Position numbers and translations under genes: made by a program. From Nitrospina sp. (GTDB lineage: Bacteria; Nitrospinota; Nitrospinia; Nitrospinales; JACRGP01), in the NCBI GenBank assembly GCA_024648695.1, contig JACAVV010000006.1, positions 124,001 through 188,000 of the forward strand: a DNA stretch of 64,000 bases. The letters run 5' to 3'. The notes below the pieces were generated by a model. That model searched no databases. It was not told the origin of the DNA and saw only the letters and a program-made list of their open reading frames with translations. Each line of letters starts with the position of its first letter. Within the stretch, counting starts at the first letter, position 1. Shown here piece by piece: positions 37,315 to 45,963 of this stretch.

Positions 37315-38394
37315 TTGTACTTTTTCAGAAAACCTGCCCTAGTGGAATCTTGCACAAATATTAAACAAGATACTTCCTCAATATCTCTTTTAGTCCGGTT
37401 AGGCATTTCCAGAAAAGCCATGTCTTTTATGGCATGTGGTTTAATTTTTGCCACGGTTCTTATCGCCTGGCAGGGGTTCCAATCTGTCGGCCAGGCATTA
37501 TCCCAGGCGGGTTTCCAATTATTATGGCTATCTGCAATTCATATAATTCCATTTCTTTTTGCCACAGGATCCATCGCCGTTTTATTTAATAAAAACGAAA
37601 GACCTTCATTTTCACTGATATTGAGGGGCAACTGGATAGGCACCTCCATCAACTGGCTATTACCTGTTGCCCAATTGGGGGGAGAGCTGGGCAAAGCCAT
37701 TTGGTGGGCCGGACGCGGGGTACCGGGTCCGAAAGCCGGATCGGCCGTTCTGGTCGACAAGACCTTGCAGGCAGTTGCACAGGTTTTTATATCTGTATTG
37801 GGTGTGGGTTTACTCATTCAATTGGCCGGGGAAGGCCATATTGTCATAGGGGCTATTTTTTTCACTCTGCTTCTTATTACAGGAGTTTACTTTTTTTACA
37901 AAATACAAAGGAAAGGTTTTTTTACCTGGTTGACGACCAAAGCGGAAAAACACATCAAAAATCAGGATTGGAAATCTCTGGGGACCGATGCGGGCGAACT
38001 GGATCGACAAGTAACAGCTACATATCAAAGCCTGAAAACTATTTTAAACTCCATGATTCTCCGCTTGATTCATCGCATCCTGCAAAGCGTGGAAGTGTGG
38101 CTTGGCCTGTGGTTGATGGGATACTCCCTTGAGTTAAGTGAGGTCCTCTTGCTTGAATGCCTGGGGCAAACCATACGGTCGGCTTCCTTTTTTGTCCCGG
38201 CCTCTCTGGGGATTCAGGAGGGTGGGTTCATCCTATTGGGAACGGTGGTTGGCTTGCCGGCAGAGGTTTCACTGGCGCTGTCTCTGGCAAAACGGTCTCG
38301 CGAAATTCTGGTGGGTCTACCAGCCCTGCTCTACTGGCAATGGTCTGAGGGGCAATTATTCATAAAAACCCGAGGGCGACCTGCAGAAGGCTGA
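37315..38394 (+). CDS. LPG-synthase TM-domain / flippase-like integral membrane protein (HpnL/UPF0104-like)
   Basis: 359 residues, about eight transmembrane helices. INWLLPVAQLGGELGKAIWW and AGSAVLVDKTLQAVAQ, then ASFFVPASLGIQEGGFIL are hallmarks of the lysylphosphatidylglycerol-synthase transmembrane family, which includes the hopanoid-associated HpnL. Presumed lipid transporter or flippase; substrate unknown. The TTG start at 37315 lacks a good Shine-Dalgarno; ATG 37420 is an alternative. The hopanoid genes themselves are not in the window. Confidence 0.75.
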   Translation: MYFFRKPALVESCTNIKQDTSSISLLVRLGISRKAMSFMACGLIFATVLIAWQGFQSVGQALSQAGFQLLWLSAIHIIPFLFATGSIAVLFNKNERPSFSLILRGNWIGTSINWLLPVAQLGGELGKAIWWAGRGVPGPKAGSAVLVDKTLQAVAQVFISVLGVGLLIQLAGEGHIVIGAIFFTLLLITGVYFFYKIQRKGFFTWLTTKAEKHIKNQDWKSLGTDAGELDRQVTATYQSLKTILNSMILRLIHRILQSVEVWLGLWLMGYSLELSEVLLLECLGQTIRSASFFVPASLGIQEGGFILLGTVVGLPAEVSLALSLAKRSREILVGLPALLYWQWSEGQLFIKTRGRPAEG

Positions 38395-40263
38395 TTATTT
38401 TTCCTTTTCAGGAAACAACTTTTTGAGCTCCGCTTTACTCCGTGGATCGTGACAATTGGCGATCATGATTTTTTCGTTCACATGCAGATTCGGAATGGAT
38501 GTTTTTTGATTGTAATGAAAAAACGCGGCTGAAAGACTTTTCACATCATGAAATTCATTATAGGTGGAGAGAATATTGGTCATATTCATGATGCCCTTTG
38601 AGTCCAGCCCATCATACAAAATGAATAGTTGCATGGAAAGGTCGTAAAACAACTGGCACAATTCCTGGGAAGCGCCTTTTATAAATGAAAATTTATTTAC
38701 GTTTTCATTGAGTGAGGCATGACCCGACTCCAGCACCATCAGGTTTCTTTTGACGTCAGTCAGTTTTGAATTAATTTCTTCCCAGACATTTTTCTTTCCA
38801 AGCCTTTTTTCCAACTTGTCTTTATTGATCCTGCTTTGAAATGCTTTTTGAAAATTATCAAATAATAGATGAATCAATTTGATTTTATCAGGGTAAGTCT
38901 TTCTTAAATGCTGTTCCATTTCCTTGTCATACTTTTTCATCAAGGTCAGGAACTCTTTTTGGTCAACCGGCTCATCAGCTTGTATCTTCTTTGTGGTGGC
39001 CGACAAATCCTTGAATAAAATTTGTTTGGTTTCCCGCGGGTACCAAAAATCAATTTCCTGGATAACGATGTTGACTCTCTCCAGTAAATCTTTGCCAAAC
39101 TTGGATTCCAGATGAGGGGTTATTTTAATCGTAATATCATCGACATCTTTTTCTTCCAGAACAATATTGAAATCCTTCTTGATGAGTTTGGCCAGGGCCA
39201 TTTCCACAATTTCAAAAGAGATTGTTTTTTCTTCCAATAAGGCATTCAATTCTTTGACTATTGGAGCATACTTACTTTTTTGGTCCGCATATCGCTTGTC
39301 AATAGCCTCCAGGATTTTATTAATTTCATAATCATTATAGATAATCAAACTTTTTTGAATCGATGAAAACTGATCTATCAAGGCTTTAGCTTTATTGAAC
39401 TCCTCCCGAAATGAATATTTTTTACCAACTTTCTTTATCAGGCTTTTGAAAATGGAATTGTATTCAAAAATTTGTTCCATTTTTGAAATTTTATAATTGG
39501 AATTTTCAACCAGTTGGGAAAAGAAAACACCTATTTCAGGCTCATTCCTCTTTTCTTTAAGCAAAGGTTCAATATCAAAGCAAATCTCCTTTAAAACCTT
39601 GTTGAGTTCAATGTACGCTTCAGGCGGGTTCTCATAAAATTGAAACGTTGAGAAAACATTATTGAGAATACGCAATTCGTTATAACCCATGATTTGTTTC
39701 GTACCCTCGGAATAACCGTAGATGAATTCACGCATGGATATCCGGTTTTCTTCCATGCTATAAAACAAATCATCCAGGTCGGCCAATACGGATTCTCCAT
39801 CTCCAGATTTAACCCGGTAAAAATTTTCCAATACTTTTCTTTCGGATTGAATACCTGGAGTAATAAACTCAAACAACTCCATAACGGCTTCCAGGGAGTT
39901 GAGTACTTCCTGTTTGTAAAGCTCCAGTTTACATTCATATTGGTCTTCGACAATCTCCTCCAATTCCGCAGTGAATTTCTGACTGATTTCATCCAATTCC
40001 AATAATTTGGAAAATATGCTGGTGGGAGAAGAATTCTTTAAATCTTGTTTGTTTAAACTGGATTCAACCATCGGAATGATCGTTTTTAACTTTTCCATAT
40101 GACTGTTAAAAACATTCAGAATTCTCGCTTTTTCTTCCTCAGGAGATTTACCCTGACCCTCAATGTCTTCGGACCCCTTTACTTTTTCAATAAGAAGATT
40201 AAATTTTGTAATAAGGGTATTGTGGCTGTCCTTGAGGCTAGTAATTTTTGCGGGGTTGATCAT
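38395..40263 (-). CDS. Large soluble helical protein of unknown function
   Basis: 622 residues, almost entirely alpha-helical and charged, with no signal peptide, transmembrane helix or recognised domain. Composition is lysine/glutamate/asparagine-rich with long coiled-coil-prone stretches (about 60-120 and 430-540). Its stop is adjacent to the flippase-like stop (convergent). A good promoter lies at 40304-40331. I see no repeats. It resembles the helical N-terminal part of the HPr-fusion protein in general composition only. Confidence 0.6.
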   Translation of the reverse strand: MINPAKITSLKDSHNTLITKFNLLIEKVKGSEDIEGQGKSPEEEKARILNVFNSHMEKLKTIIPMVESSLNKQDLKNSSPTSIFSKLLELDEISQKFTAELEEIVEDQYECKLELYKQEVLNSLEAVMELFEFITPGIQSERKVLENFYRVKSGDGESVLADLDDLFYSMEENRISMREFIYGYSEGTKQIMGYNELRILNNVFSTFQFYENPPEAYIELNKVLKEICFDIEPLLKEKRNEPEIGVFFSQLVENSNYKISKMEQIFEYNSIFKSLIKKVGKKYSFREEFNKAKALIDQFSSIQKSLIIYNDYEINKILEAIDKRYADQKSKYAPIVKELNALLEEKTISFEIVEMALAKLIKKDFNIVLEEKDVDDITIKITPHLESKFGKDLLERVNIVIQEIDFWYPRETKQILFKDLSATTKKIQADEPVDQKEFLTLMKKYDKEMEQHLRKTYPDKIKLIHLLFDNFQKAFQSRINKDKLEKRLGKKNVWEEINSKLTDVKRNLMVLESGHASLNENVNKFSFIKGASQELCQLFYDLSMQLFILYDGLDSKGIMNMTNILSTYNEFHDVKSLSAAFFHYNQKTSIPNLHVNEKIMIANCHDPRSKAELKKLFPEKEK

Positions 40264-40631
40264 TAGTAAGCAAAATCCTTGAATTTGGTCGAGTTACACT
40301 ATCATTTTACTAATTTTACGTTGTCTGTCCAGTGGATGTATAGCATTATTTCTTTAAAATCAGTAACTTTGTTTGATATTTTTCACTTTTTCCTTCAAAT
40401 TGATCTAAATCTGATTAAAAATTAATAAACAGACATGGCTTCATAAATAATTCCGTCGCAACAACCCAAATTAGAATTACCGTAAAGGTAATAAAATTTT
40501 ATTATATATAAATTTTAATAAATTATGAAGGTTTATTTTTACCTGTTCCTGGGCTCAACAGGTTTCAACGAGGAATTCAAATGCAATCTAGACCTCGGTT
40601 TTTATTATGAATTTATCTACCCAAATATAGA
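40264..40631. other. Divergent intergenic region
   Basis: 368 AT-rich bases. Left end carries the promoter of the 622-aa gene (40304-40331, minus). ATTACC-GTAAA-GGTAAT (40476-40492) is a perfect 6-bp inverted repeat and could be an operator. ACCTGTT-n9-AACAGGT (40541-40563) is another inverted repeat without a T-tract. Two short overlapping reading frames precede the GNAT start (see findings). Confidence 0.5.
40304..40331 (-). promoter_or_regulatory. Sigma-70-type promoter of the 622-aa gene
   Basis: On the minus strand TGGACA (40331-40326), 16-base spacer, TAAAAT (40309-40304): five of six matches in each box. Start point predicted about 40297, giving a leader of about 35 bases before ATG 40263. 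Confidence 0.5.
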
Positions 40632-41096
40632 ATGTTTGATCCTTCCAAAATAAAATTCAGATTTGCCTCTCAGCAGGATATTCCAACTGTGGTGGAATTT
40701 AATAAAAATATGGCCCTGGAAACTGAATCCAAAGTTCTGGATCCTGATATTTTAAAACGTGGCGTCCAACAAGCTCTTGCTAAACCTGAATTGTGCCGTT
40801 ATTATGTTGCCGAATACATGCAAGCAGTCATTGGTCAGGTTATGATAACTTATGAGTGGAGTGATTGGCGAAATTCGACCATATGGTGGCTTCAAAGTGT
40901 ATATGTCCATCCAGATTACAGAGCCCGCGGTGTATTTCGCGGCTTGTTTCAGCATATAGCATCCATCGTAAAGGAATCCCAGGAAACAGGTTTAATACGC
41001 CTGTATGTTAAAGGGTCCAATAATAACGGACAAAGTGTTTACCAAACCCTGGGTTTTGATTCAACCGGTTACCTGGTTTTTGAACGTCCCGTTTAA
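40632..41096 (+). CDS. GNAT family N-acetyltransferase
   Basis: 154 residues. The domain begins at residue 8 (FRFASQQDIPTVVEFN) and the acetyl-CoA pyrophosphate loop is LQSVYVHPDYRARGVFRGLF. The C-terminal LYVKGSNNNGQSVYQTLGF is the usual beta-bulge and last helix. Acceptor unknown. No Shine-Dalgarno directly before ATG 40632; two mini reading frames end within the preceding 25 bases. murJ follows after 64 bases. Confidence 0.85.
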   Translation: MFDPSKIKFRFASQQDIPTVVEFNKNMALETESKVLDPDILKRGVQQALAKPELCRYYVAEYMQAVIGQVMITYEWSDWRNSTIWWLQSVYVHPDYRARGVFRGLFQHIASIVKESQETGLIRLYVKGSNNNGQSVYQTLGFDSTGYLVFERPV

Positions 41097-41160
41097 AATC
41101 CGAAAATTATAATCCCTCACCTTTCTACTTTTTTAACTTGCCACCCTTAGCGTTTCCCTA

Positions 41161-42753
41161 ATGGAAAGTCAAAAAAATGTAAGCCGTGCGGCTGGAACTG
41201 TTGGAAGTATGACCTTTGTATCACGGATTTTCGGGTTCATTCGGGATCTCGTCATCGCCACCAAATTCGGATCCACAGCGGCCGCCGATGCTTTTTTTGT
41301 GGCTTTTCGTATTCCCAATTTGCAACGCCGGATTCTGGGAGAAGGTGCCGTCAGCGCCGCCTTCATTCCAGTATTCAGTGAATATATGCAAACCGAAAAA
41401 GATCAGGAAGCCTGGAAACTGGCTTCGAATCTTTTTAACATTTTAAGTTTTATGCTTTTGATTTTTGCCCTGGGAATTTATTATCTGGCACCCTGGATCA
41501 TCGCCCTGTTCGCTCCAGGGTTTAACGACGACCCTGAAAAATTCCAGCTCACCGTAAACCTGCTGAAATGGATGGCCCCTTTTCTATTCTTCGTCGGTCT
41601 GGCCGCCTTTTGCATGGGAATACTAAACACTTGTAAAGTGTTCGCACTGTCTGCCGTTGCTCCCACATTATTGAATGTCTGCATGATTTCCAGTGCTTTG
41701 ATGATCTCTCCAATGCTGGAGACACCCATTTATGGTCTTGTTATTGGAGTGGTGATAGGAGGAGCTTTACAGTTTTTTATCCAGTTGCCAAAGGTACTGG
41801 AAAAGGGATTTCACTTTTCGACCGCATTTAACTGGAAGCATCCTGGAATTATCAAAATGGGGAAATTGATTGTCCCGGCCGTTTTGGGTCTGGCAGTGTA
41901 TGAAATCAATATCCTGATTGACACCATATTGGCCTCACTATTGCCGGAAGGCTCTATATCCTATTTGTATTACGCCAACCGGCTGGTCCAGTTTCCCATC
42001 GGCATCTTCGGAGTCGCTTTGGGTGTGGCCTTACTGCCTACTCTTTCCGACCAGGCGGCAAAAAAAAACGTTTCCGACCTCATTAAAACTTTGGCATTTG
42101 GCATTCGCCTCATCCTGTTCATCAGTATCCCGGCAACAGCGGGTTTGATATTACTCAGATTTCCCATCATAAACACACTTTGGGAACGTGGGGAATTTAC
42201 CCGCGCTTCCAGTGAAGGCACCGCGTACGCCTTGCTGTTTTATTCCCTGGGACTGTGCGCTTTTGCAGGCACCAAAGTGATCGTTTCCGCATTTTATTCG
42301 CTTCAAGATACGATGACTCCCGCAAAAATCGGCATCTATTCCATGATCCTCAATATCGTGTTTTGTCTGGTTTTGATGGGACCATTTCAGCATGGCGGCC
42401 TTGCACTGGCGACCTCGCTTTCGGCTCTTTTTAATGTGAGTTCATTACTCTATATACTAAAAAAACGCCTGGGCCGAATGGGTGGCAGGAATATTCTGCG
42501 CTCTACGATAAAACTGATGTTTTCCACTTTTGTCATGGGACTATTTTTGATCGGGTTCAATCAAATGTTCTTTGACCCACAGGACTCCACTCCAATCAAA
42601 TTACTTTGCCTGTCAGGAAATATTGTACTTGGGTCAGCGTTGTTTTATTTTATTTCGCACCTCATGAAGAATGAAGAGCTGGCATTTCTCATTAAATTAA
42701 TACGGGAAAGGAAAGCCAGAACATCAGACATCCCTCCTTCAATAGATGACTGA
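41161..42753 (+). CDS. murJ: Lipid II flippase MurJ (MviN)
   Basis: 530 residues, about 14 transmembrane helices. Family motifs: SRIFGFIRDLVIATKFGSTA, ADAFFVAFRIPNLQRRILGE, LLPTLSDQAA and RAFYSLQDT-equivalent SAFYSLQDTMTPAKIG. It moves lipid II across the inner membrane for peptidoglycan synthesis. Probably terminated at 42750-42768. Confidence 0.96.
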   Translation: MESQKNVSRAAGTVGSMTFVSRIFGFIRDLVIATKFGSTAAADAFFVAFRIPNLQRRILGEGAVSAAFIPVFSEYMQTEKDQEAWKLASNLFNILSFMLLIFALGIYYLAPWIIALFAPGFNDDPEKFQLTVNLLKWMAPFLFFVGLAAFCMGILNTCKVFALSAVAPTLLNVCMISSALMISPMLETPIYGLVIGVVIGGALQFFIQLPKVLEKGFHFSTAFNWKHPGIIKMGKLIVPAVLGLAVYEINILIDTILASLLPEGSISYLYYANRLVQFPIGIFGVALGVALLPTLSDQAAKKNVSDLIKTLAFGIRLILFISIPATAGLILLRFPIINTLWERGEFTRASSEGTAYALLFYSLGLCAFAGTKVIVSAFYSLQDTMTPAKIGIYSMILNIVFCLVLMGPFQHGGLALATSLSALFNVSSLLYILKKRLGRMGGRNILRSTIKLMFSTFVMGLFLIGFNQMFFDPQDSTPIKLLCLSGNIVLGSALFYFISHLMKNEELAFLIKLIRERKARTSDIPPSIDD

Positions 42754-42768
42754 TTTCCATAAAATCAG
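42750..42768 (+). terminator. Possible terminator at the murJ stop
   Basis: CTGATTT-CCATA-AAATCAG, a perfect 7-bp stem overlapping the murJ stop codon, followed by GTTTCC. The T-tract is weak, so it may be a processing or stabilising hairpin instead. Confidence 0.35.
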
Positions 42769-42776
42769 GTTTCCCC

Positions 42777-42804
42777 TTGAGTTGGCCTCGTGTTTACATA
42801 TAAT
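42777..42804 (+). promoter_or_regulatory. Sigma-70-type promoter of thrH
   Basis: TTGAGT (42777-42782), 16-base spacer, perfect TATAAT (42799-42804). Predicted start about 42811, 32 bases before the ATG at 42843; AAGGAA is the Shine-Dalgarno. Confidence 0.65.
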
Positions 42805-42842
42805 ATCCCCTCGAACTTAAACGCTTTTGGAAAGGAAATGCC

Positions 42843-43451
42843 ATGTTAGCTTGTCTGGATCTGGAAGGAGTGCTTGTCCCCGAAATCTGGATTGCTTTTG
42901 CCGAGAAAACGGGAATCGAAAAATTGAAATTGACGACCCGGGACATCCCCGATTACGACGAACTAATGCAAGGCCGCCTGAAAATTCTGAATGAGAATAA
43001 TCTTAAACTTTCCGACATTCAGGAAGTGATCCAGCAAATCAAACCTCTGGAGGGGGCGAATGATTTCCTCAATTGGCTGAGAACGGAATTCCAGGTGATT
43101 ATCCTTTCCGACACCTTTTATGAGTTTGCAGGGCCCTTAATGGCTCAACTGGGCTATCCTACCCTGTTTTGTAATTATTTAATTGCAGACGAAAGCGGAA
43201 AAATCGTCAGCTACCGCTTGCGGCAAAAGGATGGAAAGACGAAAGCGATAAAAGCTTTCCAGAGCCTTAACTTTAAATGCATTGCGGCGGGAGATTCCTA
43301 CAACGATACGGGTATGATTCAACAAGCGGAAGGTGGCATCTTTTTTTGTCCCCCGGACTCCATTCTGGACGAGTTTCCACAGTATAAGGTCACACGAAAC
43401 TACGAAGAGCTAAAGCAGGCCTTTCTGGAAACACGGGCGGATATCCCCTAA
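42843..43451 (+). CDS. thrH: ThrH, phosphoserine phosphatase / homoserine phosphotransferase
   Basis: 202 residues with strong recall of Pseudomonas ThrH: ACLDLEGVLVPEIWIAFAEK, TTRDIPDYDELM, VIILSDTFYEFAGPLM and IAAGDSYNDTGM. HAD-type motif I is D6-L-E8, motif II is the serine of ILSDT, and motif III/IV is GDSYND. The Pseudomonas enzyme dephosphorylates phosphoserine and can move the phosphate to homoserine (family knowledge). Own promoter; convergent with the SH3 protein gene. Confidence 0.92.
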   Translation: MLACLDLEGVLVPEIWIAFAEKTGIEKLKLTTRDIPDYDELMQGRLKILNENNLKLSDIQEVIQQIKPLEGANDFLNWLRTEFQVIILSDTFYEFAGPLMAQLGYPTLFCNYLIADESGKIVSYRLRQKDGKTKAIKAFQSLNFKCIAAGDSYNDTGMIQQAEGGIFFCPPDSILDEFPQYKVTRNYEELKQAFLETRADIP

Positions 43452-43458
43452 TGGACGC

Positions 43459-43971
43459 TCACTCGATTTTTGCAACCAGAAGAGTGCTGTAAATCCAGCC
43501 GGTGGTTTCACCCACCTTGATTTTGGTCCAGTTGCCCTTTTCCTCCAATACTTTCACCCGCGTATCTTTTTCCAAAACGATTACTATTTTGCTTTTGACG
43601 GATCCGCGTTCCCGCACATTGGCCCGGTTGACGTTCACCCTGTGAAATACTTTATAGTCATCTTCCAGTGCAGGCTCTGGTGCCGGGCGTTCTGAGCTTT
43701 TGGTTTCGAGAACTTTATTCACCGGCTCCAAAACAGGGAGATCGTATTTGTAAATCACCAGTCCCGAGAAAACCACCAGCATGATAACGATCAGAACAAA
43801 AGCCATGCCTAGGGACATGCCCTTCTCCTCCTTCGGTTCCTTCAAAACCGGAGGGCCGCAATTTGGGCAGAACAAGGCCTTCGGAGGCAATTGATGTTTA
43901 CAAACAATGCAATAATTGTCCGATTCCAGAGGTGTGGCCTTTTGATTTCGGGTAATATGAGGGTCCGGCAT
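43459..43971 (-). CDS. Zinc-ribbon, single-pass membrane protein with SH3b domain
   Basis: 170 residues. N-terminal zinc ribbon CIVCKHQLPPKALFCPNC (C-x2-C ... C-x2-C), one transmembrane helix (about 54-73), an acidic linker, then a bacterial SH3 domain (VNRANVRERGSVKSKIVIVL; VLEEKGNWTKIKVGETTGWI). Ribbon in the cytoplasm and SH3 in the periplasm would be expected. SH3b domains often bind peptidoglycan peptides. Starts just before the M32 peptidase stop (7-base gap). Confidence 0.85.
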   Translation of the reverse strand: MPDPHITRNQKATPLESDNYCIVCKHQLPPKALFCPNCGPPVLKEPKEEKGMSLGMAFVLIVIMLVVFSGLVIYKYDLPVLEPVNKVLETKSSERPAPEPALEDDYKVFHRVNVNRANVRERGSVKSKIVIVLEKDTRVKVLEEKGNWTKIKVGETTGWIYSTLLVAKIE

Positions 43972-43978
43972 GGGTCGT

Positions 43979-45493
43979 TCAATTCAGCTGGTAAATCTCT
44001 GAGTACTTTTCATTTAAATAGCGGATAAATACATCTGCAGATAAAGGTTGGCCGGTGACCTGTTGAACCAGTTCAGAGGTAGAATACAGCCTTCCCTTTG
44101 AATGAATGTTATCACGAAGCCAGGCTCTTATGGTGGCAAAATCACCCCGCTCCACCAACTCCTCTACGTTGGGGATTTGTAACTTCAACGCCTGGAAAAA
44201 CTGACAGGCATACATAGCGCCCAGAGTATAAGACGGAAAATAACCAAACAAACCACTGCTCCAATGCACATCCTGAAGCACCCCCTTGGCATCGCTTGGT
44301 GGACATATTCCCAGATACTTTTTCATTTTGCCATTCCAGATTTCCGGCAGATCATCAACGGCCATCGATCCGTCGAACAAACCTTTTTCAATTTCATAAC
44401 GGAGGATCACGTGAAGTGGGTACGTGACTTCATCCGCTTCCACTCGAATGAACGAAGGTTTACTGATATTGATAGCCCTGAAAAGTGCATCGGCTGATAC
44501 CCGCTTCAGCGGATTCGGAAACGTTTCGCTGAACAGAGGTTGGTAACGCCGGGCAAAACTTTTGCTCTGGGCAATCATGCGTTCCCAGAACAGGGATTGT
44601 GATTCATGAATGCCCATAGTCAGTGATTCCGCCACAGGCAAATTTCCCCATTCCTTTGGGCGGCCTTGTTCGTATAACCCGTGTCCGGTTTCGTGAATCA
44701 CCGCGTAGAGCGACTCGATGAAATCGTCGTCCCGATAACGTGTTGTGATACGCACATCCGTGGGGTGTCCACCGCCGCAAAAAGGATGAACCGCAACATC
44801 CATTCGGCCCTGATCAAAACAGAATCCCATATCTGTGCTTATTTGTTTTCCCAAAGCTTCCTGTTTTTCGATGGGGAATTTGCCTTCCAAAATGGAACCG
44901 TCCGGCTTATGATCACTTTCGGCAATCTGTTTGATAAGGGGAATCAACTCGGCTTTCAGGCCTTCAAACAGCGGATCCAGTTGCTCAATAGTCGCCCCCC
45001 GCTCAAAATCATCGAGGTTCACCTCGTATTCCGGGGTATTGGGGTCGATATGGTGGGCGTATTGTTTTTTCAAATCGATGAATTTACTCAGGACAGGAGC
45101 AAAATCCTTAAAGCTATTCTCCTGTCGGGCCTTCACCCAAACCTCGTGACCCCGCGACGACAATTCGGCGATCTCCTGCACTAGAGATTTTGGAACCTTG
45201 GTCTCGCGTTCAAAATCACGTTGCGCCTCTTGGATATTGCGCCATTCAACCTCCGAAAATTGTGGCGATCCGGCATGGGCTAATTTACGTATCGTTTCCC
45301 CCACCTTTGTGTCGGTGGACTTTTCATGAATCACACCTGAAAGTGTAGCCAGTTGATGCGCCCGTGCACCGCCACCACCCGAAGGCATGATAACCTCCTG
45401 ATCCCAGTGTAAAACGCCCATTACCCCGGATAGGTGCGAGACCTCCTCCAGGTGATCAGCAAGCTGTTGATAGTCCTGTTTTAAATCATCCAT
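43979..45493 (-). CDS. Carboxypeptidase Taq, M32 family
   Basis: 504 residues from ATG 45493 (TTG 45505 is the upstream alternative). HEXXH zinc motif in VIHETGHGLYEQGRP, plus the conserved HWDQEV (near the N-terminus), DVRITTRY, GIHESQSLFWERM and IRVEADEVTYPLHV motifs of thermostable metallocarboxypeptidases. Cytoplasmic peptidase that removes C-terminal residues from peptides. Likely operon with the SH3 gene. Confidence 0.95.
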   Translation of the reverse strand: MDDLKQDYQQLADHLEEVSHLSGVMGVLHWDQEVIMPSGGGGARAHQLATLSGVIHEKSTDTKVGETIRKLAHAGSPQFSEVEWRNIQEAQRDFERETKVPKSLVQEIAELSSRGHEVWVKARQENSFKDFAPVLSKFIDLKKQYAHHIDPNTPEYEVNLDDFERGATIEQLDPLFEGLKAELIPLIKQIAESDHKPDGSILEGKFPIEKQEALGKQISTDMGFCFDQGRMDVAVHPFCGGGHPTDVRITTRYRDDDFIESLYAVIHETGHGLYEQGRPKEWGNLPVAESLTMGIHESQSLFWERMIAQSKSFARRYQPLFSETFPNPLKRVSADALFRAINISKPSFIRVEADEVTYPLHVILRYEIEKGLFDGSMAVDDLPEIWNGKMKKYLGICPPSDAKGVLQDVHWSSGLFGYFPSYTLGAMYACQFFQALKLQIPNVEELVERGDFATIRAWLRDNIHSKGRLYSTSELVQQVTGQPLSADVFIRYLNEKYSEIYQLN

Positions 45494-45566
45494 ATATAAA
45501 CTCAATTCCTTTATTGTAGATTTACAAATATTTTAAACCAGCCGACGCAAACCCTTCAAAAAAACA

Positions 45567-45595
45567 TTGAAACTCCGGGGCACCTCTCCTAGGAT
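45567..45595 (+). promoter_or_regulatory. Sigma-70-type promoter of the ferritin-like hairpin gene
   Basis: TTGAAA (45567-45572), 17-base spacer, TAGGAT (45590-45595). Predicted start about 45602; GAGGA Shine-Dalgarno precedes ATG 45630. Confidence 0.5.
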
Positions 45596-45629
45596 AAACA
45601 CAAACCTTTAACCATTAAATGAGGAAACC

Positions 45630-45881
45630 ATGACCGACCACCCGGAAACAAAGGGAACGATCCAGGGTCGACTGGACGTATTACGCAAACAATTAGTCAG
45701 CGAACAAAACTCCGTTCAATATTATCTCACCTTGCTGGAAAAAACGAACGAAGATTCCGAAGAAAACATCGGTGCCCGCAGAATTTACCAGGACCTCCAC
45801 GAAGAGGAAAAGAAACACGTTAAATTTTTTGAAGAGCAAATCAAGTTCTGGGAACAAAAACTTGAAGAGGCTTCAGAATAA
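45630..45881 (+). CDS. Small ferritin-like helical hairpin protein
   Basis: 83 residues, GAGGA five bases before the ATG. Two long helices: LVSEQNSVQYYLTLLEKTNE and IYQDLHEEEKKHVKFFEEQI. The E...E...E-E-x-x-H arrangement (EEKKHV) resembles rubrerythrin/encapsulated-ferritin half-domains, in which a hairpin dimerises to build a di-iron site. This is a pattern match only. No encapsulin gene is nearby. Upstream of the decayed Calx-beta gene. Confidence 0.5.
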   Translation: MTDHPETKGTIQGRLDVLRKQLVSEQNSVQYYLTLLEKTNEDSEENIGARRIYQDLHEEEKKHVKFFEEQIKFWEQKLEEASE

Positions 45882-45963
45882 TAATGAAGGATAGATAAGG
45901 GCCGATAAACCCCTGAACGAACTCAGGTAAGGAGAAGAACTTTTAAATCGTTTCAAACACTCA

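Noticed and set aside
40541-40563. Terminator at the inverted repeat ACCTGTT-n9-AACAGGT
   Set aside because: No T-tract follows on either strand; it is recorded only as an inverted repeat.
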